This document shows positions 1-7,737 of a stretch of DNA of 64,000 bases, piece by piece (positions within the stretch are counted from its first letter, which is position 1; each line of letters starts with the position of its first letter). Origin of the DNA: Rossellomorea sp. BNER. GTDB taxonomy: Bacteria; Bacillota; Bacilli; Bacillales; Bacillaceae_B. Location of the stretch: the NCBI GenBank assembly GCA_024213275.1, contig JANAVG010000001.1, positions 174,935 to 238,934 of the forward strand. Direction: 5' to 3'. The notes under the pieces are model-generated. The model saw only the letters and a list, made by a program, of their open reading frames with translations. It was not told the DNA's origin and made no database searches. Both the position numbers and the translations under genes were made by a program.

Positions 1-43
1 TCATTTTATCAAAAAAGTTCAAAAACTCGTCACATTCATGGCT

Positions 44-191
44 AACATGTTGGAAATCATGTTTAACATGTTGGCTGAGTGGGTTTTAGGGAATAGAATA
101 TTTAAATACTTTGGTGACATACCCCGATGGGTGCCAGGCACATTTCAGCGGTTTTGTACCTGGTACAAATCGAGGGTTTTGTACCTGGTAC
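44..191. repeat. Two sets of regularly spaced short palindromes
   Basis: AACATGTT occurs at 44 and 65, a spacing of 21 bp. Three 11-bp palindromes follow: GTGCCAGGCAC at 131 and GTACCTGGTAC at 156 and 181, with centres exactly 25 bp apart. The stretch lies just downstream of lytT, whose stop is at 208. No gene is supported here. The GTGCCAGGCAC unit resembles the arms of the hairpin at 40822. Function unknown; the spacing is directly visible. Confidence 0.6.
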
Positions 192-207
192 ATTCCGTTC
201 ACAGCAT

Positions 208-927
208 TCACAACTCTAATCTCTCACGCAGTTCCTTCACATAATTCCGACTTACAGGAATCGCTTGCTTTACATTTTCTAGCTTGACTTGGTACACGCC
301 ATTTCCCCACGGGATCAGTTGCTCCACGGTGTTTAAGTTTATGAGGAAGCTTTTATGAACTCTATAAAATGGATAGCCTACTAACTTTTCTTCCAGTTCC
401 TTTATTGGAAACTTACACGTGTAAGAAGATTTTGCTGTAGTGATGTTGGTTTCTCTCTCTTCTTTGGAAATATAGAGAATGTCCAGGGGATTTAAATAAA
501 TAATCCTATCTTCGTCCTGAACAGCCAATCTCGCCAGCTTTGATTGCTGTGACTGGGCCACTTCCGGGCGAAAACGTTCTCGTAGTCTTTTCACCGTCTC
601 CTCTATTTGTGTGTCATCAAACGGTTTTAGCAAATAGTCAACCGCTTCTATCCTAAAGGCTTTTGGAGCATAGTCAGGGTAGGCAGTTGCAAAAACAATA
701 TAAGGGGTTTTCTTTAAGTTTTGCAATACTTCCGCAAGTTCCATACCATTCATTCCTGCCATTTCAATATCAAGAAAAACAACGTCAGGCGTCTCTTTCA
801 TGATCAGTTCTAACCCTTTTTCACCTGAGTTGGCTTCACCGATTACTTTTATATCTTCATAGGCTTTTAATAAATGTTGCAATTCATCTCGACTATAAGG
901 CTCATCGTCAATTATGATTGTCCTCAT
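208..927 (-). CDS. lytT: LytT/LytR-family response regulator
   Basis: This 239-residue response regulator pairs with the LytS kinase encoded immediately upstream. Residues 1-120 form a receiver domain with acidic residues D7, D8 and E9 and the phospho-acceptor D53 in the FLDIEM motif. Residues about 135-238 form a LytTR DNA-binding domain (ILYISKEERETNITT, YPFYRVHKSFLINL). GAGGGGGATCAAG precedes the ATG. The ATG lies inside the end of lytS (20-bp overlap), so translation is probably coupled. In Bacillus and Staphylococcus, LytST controls lrgAB-type holin/antiholin or pyruvate-transport genes; such a target would lie outside this window. The family assignment is firm and the target is inferred. 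Confidence 0.93.
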   Translation of the reverse strand: MRTIIIDDEPYSRDELQHLLKAYEDIKVIGEANSGEKGLELIMKETPDVVFLDIEMAGMNGMELAEVLQNLKKTPYIVFATAYPDYAPKAFRIEAVDYLLKPFDDTQIEETVKRLRERFRPEVAQSQQSKLARLAVQDEDRIIYLNPLDILYISKEERETNITTAKSSYTCKFPIKELEEKLVGYPFYRVHKSFLINLNTVEQLIPWGNGVYQVKLENVKQAIPVSRNYVKELRERLEL

Positions 928-2674
928 CTTGATCCCCCTCGTCTGTAAATGGTACTGTAAACGTTACGTTCGTTCCCTCCCCCTTTTTAGATTGAATATG
1001 AATGGCGGATTCTTCACCCATCATCTTTTTCAAGCGCTCGTTAATGTTGTATAGCCCTATACCTGTTCCTGTTATGGACTGAACAGGCTGATTAGCTAGC
1101 TCGTTTACAACTGTTTCTTCCATTCCTTCCCCATTATCTTTAATGGCTATTCTCACATGTGATTTTTCCCCATTAATTCTTATCGTAAGAATTCCACCTG
1201 CCTCTTTCGTCTTCAATCCATGCTTAATGGCATTTTCAATAAGAGGTTGAAGAGTAATCGATGGTACTTGAGCCGATAACGCTTTATGATCGATTTCATA
1301 TTGAACTGATAATCGGTCATGAAATCTTGCTTCCTCAATGGTGAGATAGGCTTCAACATGTGACAACTCTTCTCTTAAGGAAGAGAAGGCTTTTGTCGTT
1401 CCAGTAAGGTTTTGCCGAATAAAATTAGACAAGGAAATGAGGAGCTTTCTTGCCTTATCCGGGTTAATTCGGATTAATGAGACAATAGTATTCATAGCGT
1501 TAAAAAGAAAATGCGGACTAATTTGTGCCTGCAGTGCCCTAATTTCTGCTTGTTTGACCAATGATTTCTGATGATCTATCTCGGCGAGTTCGAGCTGGTG
1601 ACTGAGTATATCTGATAGCCCTTTTACGAGCTCAATTAAGATTGTAGAGATCTCTTTTTCCGTTTGAAAATAAAATTTTAACGTACCGACTGTTTTTTCC
1701 CCTTGTTTTAATGGTGCTATAATGGCAGCACCTAATGGACAGTTCGCCTGATCACATTGAATGCTCTCTTTTCCAACCACACGTAATTCACCCGTTTCGA
1801 TGACTCGTTTCGTGGCTTCCGTTTGGATTGATGAATGGGCGAAATGATGGTCAGATGCCATCCCAACATGGGCAAGGATATGGGTCCTATTTGTAATCGA
1901 AACCCCTTTTACCCGAACCTCCCTCATTAAAATTTCACAAGTTGATTGTGCAGACTCTGAGGATAAGCCTTTTCTCATATACTTAACGGTGCGGTCAGCA
2001 ATTCTTAGTGCTTTCTGAGACTGTGCCGCTCCCATACGTTCTTCTTCTTGAATGACGGTTCGAATGATGAGTATAAAAATTCCTGTCCCAAGTCCATTTG
2101 CAAGGATCATGGGAAGACCGATTTCCATTACAAGTGCATGTGCTTGATCATAAGGTTTCGCCACAAGCAAGATCACTAGCATTTGAACGGTTTCTGCTAA
2201 CATTCCGACGGCAAATCCTGTTGAGGTTGAAACGAGCTTGGATTTTTTGTTATATCGAGAAATCCATCCAGCGATCACTCCCGCTAAGATGGTAGAAATC
2301 CCACAGGATACAGCTGTAAATCCACCTAACAAAAAGCGGTGTGTTCCAGCAATGATGCCTGCCCCGATTCCGATTCTCATCCCTCCTAGTAGACCCGCTG
2401 CCACAATTCCAATGACCCTTGAATTGGCTAACGCTTCATCTTCATTGAGATACCACTGCCATTTCGTTAATGTCGATTCAAGTGGATTCACAATTAAGCC
2501 TGTGTAAGTCCCGATGATGCCAAAACATCCGAACAGAATCATCAATGAGATGGAATGAGAGGTTTTCACTTTCATTTCCTGATCGATTAAACGACGAAAA
2601 AAAGGAATTCTTGTTAAAACAAATGCCACTGTGACAATGATTCCTAATCGTTCTATCATAGCTGCTACAAGCAA
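908..2674 (-). CDS. lytS: LytS-family sensor histidine kinase
   Basis: A membrane sensor kinase of the LytS/YehU type. The N-terminal ~210 residues carry several membrane segments with the 5TMR-LYT pattern (RIPFFRRLID, NPLEST, GIGAGIIAGTHRFLLGG). A GAF-like region follows at about 230-360. The dimerisation/phosphoacceptor block has QISPHFLFNAMNTI, and the ATPase domain has LIENAIKHGL and GTGIGLYNI. A TTG start at 2674 is preferred because AGGTGAGG sits just before it and the product then begins like B. subtilis LytS; a GTG at 2683 is also open. It overlaps lytT by 20 bp, indicating an lytS-lytT operon. Confidence 0.92.
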   Translation of the reverse strand: MLVAAMIERLGIIVTVAFVLTRIPFFRRLIDQEMKVKTSHSISLMILFGCFGIIGTYTGLIVNPLESTLTKWQWYLNEDEALANSRVIGIVAAGLLGGMRIGIGAGIIAGTHRFLLGGFTAVSCGISTILAGVIAGWISRYNKKSKLVSTSTGFAVGMLAETVQMLVILLVAKPYDQAHALVMEIGLPMILANGLGTGIFILIIRTVIQEEERMGAAQSQKALRIADRTVKYMRKGLSSESAQSTCEILMREVRVKGVSITNRTHILAHVGMASDHHFAHSSIQTEATKRVIETGELRVVGKESIQCDQANCPLGAAIIAPLKQGEKTVGTLKFYFQTEKEISTILIELVKGLSDILSHQLELAEIDHQKSLVKQAEIRALQAQISPHFLFNAMNTIVSLIRINPDKARKLLISLSNFIRQNLTGTTKAFSSLREELSHVEAYLTIEEARFHDRLSVQYEIDHKALSAQVPSITLQPLIENAIKHGLKTKEAGGILTIRINGEKSHVRIAIKDNGEGMEETVVNELANQPVQSITGTGIGLYNINERLKKMMGEESAIHIQSKKGEGTNVTFTVPFTDEGDQDEDNHN

Positions 2675-2827
2675 GGTCCTCACCTACTCTATTATTTCAT
2701 TTCAATTGGTTGTATTCCCAAGGTTTGTTGGAAAAACTTTTTTAACATTTTTATCTTGATAGTCTGAAATGAGAAGACTACTTCGGAGCAATTGGCGAAT
2801 TCTCATTGGACTTCTTAAAAAGTTTAC

Positions 2828-2988
2828 AAAATGCTGTTTTCGCATAGATTGTTGCTTTCGAACAAGGTTAAAAACCGTAAGTATCAAGATTTCGGGGCAT
2901 CTTTTCGTCAAACCAATAAATGTTTTCATAATATTGAATTATTTTATAATTGACCAAAAACAACAAAGTTTAAGAAAAGAGCCTTACA
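2828..2988. repeat. MITE-like element, copy 1 (divergent)
   Basis: This ~160-bp element resembles those at 3745 and 55940. Its left end reads ATGCTGTTTTCGCATAGATT and its right end is the near inverse, AACAAAGTTTAAGAAAAGAG followed by CCTT. The internal blocks shared by all copies are CGAACAAG, a decayed form of GAAACCCGTAATGAT, GGGGCATCTTTTCG and ATAATTGACCAAAA. It carries no credible gene. Its ends are the most decayed of the three copies. Confidence 0.8.
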
Positions 2989-3184
2989 AAAACAATCTTT
3001 CTTTTTTCTAATAGTATAGGAAAGCAGCTCAGTTTAAAAGCCAATGTCTACTATTAAATCTTTCTATTCCCACATAATGATAGAAGCACATTTTCAAGAA
3101 GGAAAGAGTATCGTCTATACCGCTTGTCCTCTACTTTCATAAGATACAATGTAACACAATATAAAAGCAAAGGAGTGTTAATAG

Positions 3185-3385
3185 ATGGGATGTTGCCGTA
3201 GAAGAGATGATGATGTTGCAGGTAGACGAGATAGAGATAGAGACTTCAAAATTGAAGCAAAATTCGACAGAGATGATTTCTGCCGTGCTGTACGTCGTTG
3301 TATTGCAGACGACCTAGTTGCTGGTGAGAGAGAAGACAGAGACAGAGACAGACGTCGTCATAAAAAATGTTGGGACTGGATCTAA
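3185..3385 (+). CDS. Arg/Asp-rich small protein of unknown function
   Basis: A 66-residue protein with a clear AAGGAGTG ribosome site ahead of ATG at 3185 and a terminator directly after the stop. It is extremely charged, with runs of alternating R and D near residues 14-20 and 48-57. It has cysteines at 3, 4, 33, 39 and 62 and a small non-repetitive core (about 21-45, FKIEAKFDRDDFCRAVRRC). No signal peptide or membrane segment is visible. I do not recognise the family. A spore-associated or nucleic-acid/metal-binding role is conceivable but unproven. The codons in the RD tracts are simple GA-rich repeats, so the length may vary between strains. Confidence 0.75.
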   Translation: MGCCRRRDDDVAGRRDRDRDFKIEAKFDRDDFCRAVRRCIADDLVAGEREDRDRDRRRHKKCWDWI

Positions 3386-3401
3386 GGTCATAGTCTAAAC
3401 G

Positions 3402-3439
3402 AAAAATCCCGGGAGACTAAAAGTCTTTCAGGATTTTTC
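3402..3439 (+). terminator. Intrinsic terminator of the Arg/Asp-rich gene
   Basis: AAAAATCCCGGGAGACT and AGTCTTTCAGGATTTTT form a hairpin ending in a T run, 17 bp after the stop codon. Confidence 0.8.
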
Positions 3440-3542
3440 ACGTATTAGGGCAATCAAAATTATTCCTTTATATATCCAGTTTCTATCAAAATCATCATTT
3501 AATCGTCTTGATCTATCTGTTCTCGAAGACTTATATAGGGAT

Positions 3543-3644
3543 TATTTGTCCGGATTCCCTATTATTTTGTCCAGTTACCTTAATATTTCGTCCACACTCC
3601 AACATAATTTGTCCGAAACAAACCATATATTAACCGCTCGACAT
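3543..3644. repeat. 21-bp-period array A (TTTGTCC motif)
   Basis: GTCC, within ATTTGTCC-type units, begins at 3548, 3569, 3590 and 3611, a spacing of exactly 21 bp. The rest of each unit is unrelated. The array ends with a CTCGACAT block (TCGACAT at 3638). It lies in a gene-free stretch between the Arg/Asp-rich gene and the MITE at 3745. See the other arrays at 7449, 22700, 24212, 43800, 53586 and 57508. Confidence 0.75.
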
Positions 3645-3744
3645 ATTTCACCAAACTGCACATACTCTTTTTGAACCATAGACTGAAAATTCCCAGGCAG
3701 AATTTGTCTTTTTTTGATAGAGTAAAAAGAGTATATCTTATATT

Positions 3745-3909
3745 AAGGCTGTATTCGCAAAGATTGTTGCTTTTCGAACTAGAATAGAAACCCGTAATGA
3801 TTGGTTTCAGCTCATCTTTTCGTCAAAGCAGAGATTCGTTCACTAGTATTGAGCGATTTAAGATGACTATAATTGACCAAAAGCAACAAAGTTTACGAAA
3901 AGAGCCTTT
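3745..3909. repeat. MITE-like element, copy 2
   Basis: A ~165-bp element with terminal inverted repeats: AAGGCTGTATTCGCAAAGAT at the left, and AACAAAGTTTACGAAAAGAG then CCTT at the right, over about 30 bp. Internal blocks GAATAGAAACCCGTAATGAT and TTCACTAGTATTGAG are shared with copy 3. It ends about 15 bp before the response-regulator start, leaving only the AGGTG ribosome site between them. Confidence 0.85.
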
Positions 3910-3927
3910 TAAAAAGCAGGTGAAATG

Positions 3928-4641
3928 ATGGTAGATATTCGCGTTCTGATAGTCGATGATGATAAAGAAATTAGAGATTTATTGAGAAAGTATTTAGAAA
4001 GAGAAATGTACGAGGTAGATGTGGCCGTAAACGGAGAAGAAGCTCTATATCAGTTTGGTCAAAATAAATATAACCTAATTATTCTAGATTTAATGATGCC
4101 TAAGGTTGATGGAATTGAAGTTTGTAGACAGCTTAGGGACAAAACAAATGTGCCGATTTTGATGCTGACAGCAAAGGATCATGAGATTGATAAAATAGTC
4201 GGTCTAAGTATTGGGGCAGATGATTATATTACGAAACCTTTTAGCATCAATGAAGTCGTTGCTAGAGTGAAGGCTCTTTTGAGAAGATTTATGGTGCTTG
4301 GCAGCGATGGAAGTTCACATGATTCTACCCTAATAAAATTTAAAGACCTAACCCTTGATCTCAAGAAATGCACGGCCGTCATTAGGGATGAAGAAATATC
4401 GCTAACGGCAAAAGAACTTGAATTACTAAAGTTTTTTGTTTCCCACCCTGAACAGGTGTTTACTAAAACACAGCTATTCCGCCATGTTTGGGGCAGTACC
4501 TACATAGAAGACGACAACACCGTTATGGTTCATATTCGAAAGCTTAGAAAAAAAGTCGAGATTGATCCCTCTAATCCTCAATTTATTCAAACGGTATGGG
4601 GAATTGGCTATAAGTTCGTTGGTGAAAAAGATGAAGACTGA
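3928..4641 (+). CDS. OmpR/PhoB-family response regulator
   Basis: A receiver plus winged-helix regulator of about 237 residues. The receiver has a DDD acidic pocket, the phospho-acceptor Asp in IILDLMMP (residue 54 from this start), the Thr in MLTAKD and the Lys in ITKPF. The C-terminal Trans_reg_C domain has LTAKELELL and VMVHIRKLRKKVE. ATG at 3928 is preferred over the adjacent ATG at 3925 because of its distance from AGGTG. It is the first gene of a regulator-kinase-ABC transporter cluster and overlaps the kinase gene by 11 bp. Its likely target is the exporter downstream, given the 11-bp direct repeats at 5642. The transporter type suggests a peptide-antibiotic response. Confidence 0.9.
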   Translation: MVDIRVLIVDDDKEIRDLLRKYLEREMYEVDVAVNGEEALYQFGQNKYNLIILDLMMPKVDGIEVCRQLRDKTNVPILMLTAKDHEIDKIVGLSIGADDYITKPFSINEVVARVKALLRRFMVLGSDGSSHDSTLIKFKDLTLDLKKCTAVIRDEEISLTAKELELLKFFVSHPEQVFTKTQLFRHVWGSTYIEDDNTVMVHIRKLRKKVEIDPSNPQFIQTVWGIGYKFVGEKDED

Positions 4642-5656
4642 CAAGATCCTGGTTCTTATTATCCTTCAAATAATCCTGAGTTGCGGGATTTTTATGATTG
4701 ATTTTGATGATAATTTGGGCTTGTTGAAAGGATCTCTATTCATTGCTTTCATGTTGATCACATGTATTCTTTTATTAAGAAGATTCAAGTTTGTTACCAA
4801 TCTAAAGCTTATGACTGTAGAACTGAGACGGGCGATTGATGGTAATGTCAATACAAGATTATTGACCAATAATGATCACTCAATGAATGAAGTGATTTTT
4901 TCAATGAATGAATTAATTGAACAACTAGAAAAAATTCAAGTTCAAGCCATCCATTCACAGGCGGTTAGAAAAAGGCTCCTCTCTAGTATTTCTCACGATA
5001 TCCGGACTCCCCTTACCTCCATTATTGGATATGTTGATGCCTTAAAAGATGATATCGCTGCTTCAGAAGCAGAAAAACAAAAATATATTGAGATTATTTC
5101 AAGAAAATCAAATGGCTTAAAACAGTTGATTGATGAAATTTTTAATATGGCGAAGCTTGATGCAGATGAAATGCCACTGAAGGAAGAAATGCTGGATTTT
5201 GCAGAAATGACAAGGGAATCGGTGATCGAGTTTCTACCTGTACTCAAACAAGCGGATATGGAAATGAAAATTACTATTCCAGAAAAAAGTTGCTGTATCA
5301 TCGCAGATCGTCTCAGTATCATGAGAATCATCGGAAATCTAATTAAGAATGCCATCCATTATGGGAAAGTAGGAAAAGTCTTAGGGATAGAGCTTATAGA
5401 AACCGACCGTGACTACCAGCTGAACATCTGGGATCAAGGACAAGGAATTGCGGAGGATGAGCTTGACAATGTGTTTGAGAGAATGTATCGAAGCGACCCA
5501 TCAAGAAACCCTTCATACGGTGGGAGTGGATTAGGTCTTGCCATCGCCAAAGCACTCGTCGAAAAAAATGGCGGAAGGATATGGGTAGAAAGTGTACCGT
5601 GGGAAAAAACAACATTTGGTTTTTCCATTCCGAAACCGGATTTAAGAAATAATTAA
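4631..5656 (+). CDS. Sensor histidine kinase of the ABC-exporter cluster
   Basis: A 341-residue kinase. Two N-terminal membrane helices (about 5-21 and 28-47) are separated by only a few residues, so there is almost no extracellular sensor. A linker follows, then a HisKA domain with SISHDIRTPLTSIIGYVDAL and an ATPase domain with NLIKNAIHYG, DQGQGI and GSGLGLAIA. The start is ATG 4631 inside the regulator gene; longer frames start within the regulator and lack a ribosome site. Such intramembrane-sensing kinases often work with their cognate ABC transporter in bacitracin or lantibiotic sensing, which fits the next two genes. Confidence 0.9.
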   Translation: MKTDKILVLIILQIILSCGIFMIDFDDNLGLLKGSLFIAFMLITCILLLRRFKFVTNLKLMTVELRRAIDGNVNTRLLTNNDHSMNEVIFSMNELIEQLEKIQVQAIHSQAVRKRLLSSISHDIRTPLTSIIGYVDALKDDIAASEAEKQKYIEIISRKSNGLKQLIDEIFNMAKLDADEMPLKEEMLDFAEMTRESVIEFLPVLKQADMEMKITIPEKSCCIIADRLSIMRIIGNLIKNAIHYGKVGKVLGIELIETDRDYQLNIWDQGQGIAEDELDNVFERMYRSDPSRNPSYGGSGLGLAIAKALVEKNGGRIWVESVPWEKTTFGFSIPKPDLRNN

Positions 5657-5695
5657 GAAATAGTTAAAAAGCAGTTAAAACCTCCTGCTTATACT
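5642..5695 (+). promoter_or_regulatory. Four 11-bp direct repeats and -10 box: probable response-regulator operator
   Basis: TTAA occurs at 5642, 5653, 5664 and 5675, exactly 11 bp apart (units TTAAGAAATAA, TTAAGAAATAG, TTAAAAAGCAG, TTAAAACCTCC). TATACT follows at 5690. Direct repeats of about 11 bp overlapping a -35 region are typical of OmpR/PhoP-family regulators in Bacillus. The likely ligand is the regulator at 3928 and the controlled genes are the exporter genes that follow. The first repeats overlap the end of the kinase gene. Confidence 0.6.
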
Positions 5696-5729
5696 GTGAC
5701 TATAGCGAATGGAAAGCAGGTGTATGGGA

Positions 5730-6650
5730 TTGAATGAAATTATCAAAACGACCAATCTAACAAAGATTTACGGTGACCAAAAATCAGTTGATCATCTTAA
5801 TATGACGGTAAGGCAAGGAGAAGTTTACGGATTTCTTGGTCGAAATGGTGCAGGCAAGACAACGACGATCAGAATGTTATTAGGATTAATTAAACCTACC
5901 CATGGCCAAATCGAAATATTTGGAGAAAATCTATTCAAATATCATAAGCAGATTTTAAGAAGAATTGGGTCGATTGTAGAAGTTCCGGGATTCTATGAAA
6001 ACCTTACAGCAAGAGAAAACTTACTCATTAATGCAAAAATCGCAGGTGTTCATAAAAAGAATGCCATTGAAGAAGCATTAGAAATCGTCGGTTTACAAAA
6101 CGAAACAAAGAAGCTTGTTGGGAAATATTCTTTAGGGATGAAGCAGAGATTAGGAATTGCAAGAGCCCTTCTTCATCATCCGGAACTGTTAATTTTAGAT
6201 GAACCAACAAACGGCTTGGACCCGATTGGCATTAAGGAAATGCGAAAGCTCATTAAATCTCTTGCTGAAGAAAGAAAGATCACAATCCTGATCTCCAGCC
6301 ATATTTTATCAGAAATAGAACAACTGGTAGATTCGATGGGAATTATTCATGAAGGAAAACTCCTAGAAGAGATTGCCTTCGATAAGCTGAGAAAAATCAA
6401 TCGAAAATACCTCGAATTCCAAGTATCTAACGACAATAAAGCCACAATGCTTCTTGAGAATTATTTTGAAATTTTTGATTATGAAGTTCATGACGAGGGA
6501 AATATTCGAGTGTATTCACACCTTGGTCAACAAGGAACGATTAATAAAGTGTTTGTACAACATGATATCGATGTCTCCAAGATTTTGATTAGCGAGGATA
6601 GATTAGAAGATTATTTCACTAAATTAGTTGGGGGTGGAACGATTGGTTAA
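5730..6650 (+). CDS. BcrA-type ABC transporter ATPase
   Basis: A roughly 306-residue ATP-binding protein of the bacitracin/lantibiotic-export (BcrA/LanF) class. It has Walker A GRNGAGKTTT, signature SLGMKQRLGIARAL, Walker B LLILDEPTNGLDP and a switch His in ISSHILSE, followed by a ~90-residue C-terminal extension usual in this class. Candidate starts are TTG 5730 (after AGGTG, 7-bp gap), ATG 5724 and ATG 5709; the spacing favours 5730. It overlaps the permease gene. It probably powers removal of a membrane-active antibiotic or peptide. Confidence 0.88.
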   Translation: MNEIIKTTNLTKIYGDQKSVDHLNMTVRQGEVYGFLGRNGAGKTTTIRMLLGLIKPTHGQIEIFGENLFKYHKQILRRIGSIVEVPGFYENLTARENLLINAKIAGVHKKNAIEEALEIVGLQNETKKLVGKYSLGMKQRLGIARALLHHPELLILDEPTNGLDPIGIKEMRKLIKSLAEERKITILISSHILSEIEQLVDSMGIIHEGKLLEEIAFDKLRKINRKYLEFQVSNDNKATMLLENYFEIFDYEVHDEGNIRVYSHLGQQGTINKVFVQHDIDVSKILISEDRLEDYFTKLVGGGTIG

Positions 6651-7368
6651 TCTACTATTTACAGAAATCTTGAAGCTAAAGCGTTCAACGATGTTCTTAA
6701 TCAGTATCATCGGTGCAGCTGTCGCTCCCTTTATGGTTGTTGTAGCAACCTATATCCAGAATCCTAGTCCTCCTGTTCTATTTGACGAGCTTTTTTACCA
6801 AACTAATTTGTATACCGTTCTAATCATAGGGGTCCCCCTTTACGGTGTTGTCACGGCATATCTCTTTAACCGCGAGTACCTAGAGGACACTTTGAAGAAT
6901 CTATTAACCATCCCTGTGTCTCGAATAAGCTTTATTATGAGTAAATTACTTCTCCTATTCATTTGGATCATGGTCCTGACTTTCGTTGCTTGGAGCCTGA
7001 CCCTAGTATTAGGGTGGCTAGCACAGTTTGATGGGTTAAGTTCCGCATTGATAGTAGAATCTATTAAACAATTTAGTATTGGTGGAGCATTGATCTTTAT
7101 TCTGTCTACACCTATTATCCTAATAGCACTTGTAATGAAAAATTATGTTCCCCCTATTGTATTTACAATTGTTGTGACAATGTTAAATGTCATGGGTGGA
7201 ACTTCAGAGCATAGAGATTTATTCCCATGGGCGGCAGCTGGAGATATTGCTAATGGTACGCTTCTGCCTACATATCCTCCAGAGTACTCCTATATTGGTA
7301 TTGCTGCTACTTCTATTATTGGATTTATTGCAATGATTGTTTATTTTAGTAAAGTGGATGTTCATTGA
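6643..7368 (+). CDS. BcrB-type ABC-2 permease
   Basis: A roughly 241-residue integral membrane protein with six predicted hydrophobic segments. Its arrangement (LKRSTMFLISIIGAAVAPFMV, LFNREYLEDTLKNLLTIPVSR) matches ABC-2 permeases of the BcrB/LanE type. Start TTG 6643 follows GGGGGTGG and lies inside the ATPase gene, indicating coupled translation. It is the last gene of the regulator-kinase-ATPase-permease cluster. The substrate cannot be told from sequence. Confidence 0.85.
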   Translation: MVNLLFTEILKLKRSTMFLISIIGAAVAPFMVVVATYIQNPSPPVLFDELFYQTNLYTVLIIGVPLYGVVTAYLFNREYLEDTLKNLLTIPVSRISFIMSKLLLLFIWIMVLTFVAWSLTLVLGWLAQFDGLSSALIVESIKQFSIGGALIFILSTPIILIALVMKNYVPPIVFTIVVTMLNVMGGTSEHRDLFPWAAAGDIANGTLLPTYPPEYSYIGIAATSIIGFIAMIVYFSKVDVH

Positions 7369-7448
7369 ATGGTCTCGGCAATTGCTTGGGACCGAGGTCT
7401 AAACATTCGGTCTTGTATTCGACTAAACCTTCCTCAATCGAAATTTGC

Positions 7449-7517
7449 TGACTTTTGTCGAGTTATCGATAAACATCCTAAAGTTGAGAATAAAGTGTTA
7501 ATAGTTGAGTATAAAGG
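7449..7517. repeat. 21-bp-period array F (minus-strand orientation)
   Basis: On the minus strand, TTTATACTCAAC and TTTATTCTCAAC are 21 bp apart (GTTGAG on the plus strand at 7483 and 7504). They are followed by a terminal block GTTTATCGATAACTCGACA, nearly identical to the blocks at 43867 and 57525. It lies between the convergent permease and vgb genes. The rest of 7369-7690 holds no gene that I can see. Confidence 0.65.
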
Positions 7518-7693
7518 TTCCCGTTTTAATAAAAACTGATTTTAAATCGTAGTATATTATCTTAAAGCGTAACAATACTTTACAATAATGCTTATTTTCT
7601 TTCTAAAACGGGACAAAAACCAAAATAAGCTATCATTTAAAAGGTTTCGGCCAAAAAATTCATAGCCTTTTATAAAAATCTGCTCAGCAAAAA

Positions 7694-7735
7694 AGAATGC
7701 CAGAACCACTAGTAATTAGCAAAGTGGTTCTAGCA
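7694..7735 (-). terminator. Intrinsic terminator of vgb
   Basis: GAACCACT and AGTGGTTC form a stem. Read on the minus strand, a T-rich run follows it. It sits just beyond the vgb stop codon. Confidence 0.65.
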
Positions 7736-7737
7736 GC

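Noticed and set aside
2702-2929. A 75-codon minus-strand frame upstream of lytS
   Set aside because: It lies across MITE copy 1 and has no ribosome site or recognisable domain.
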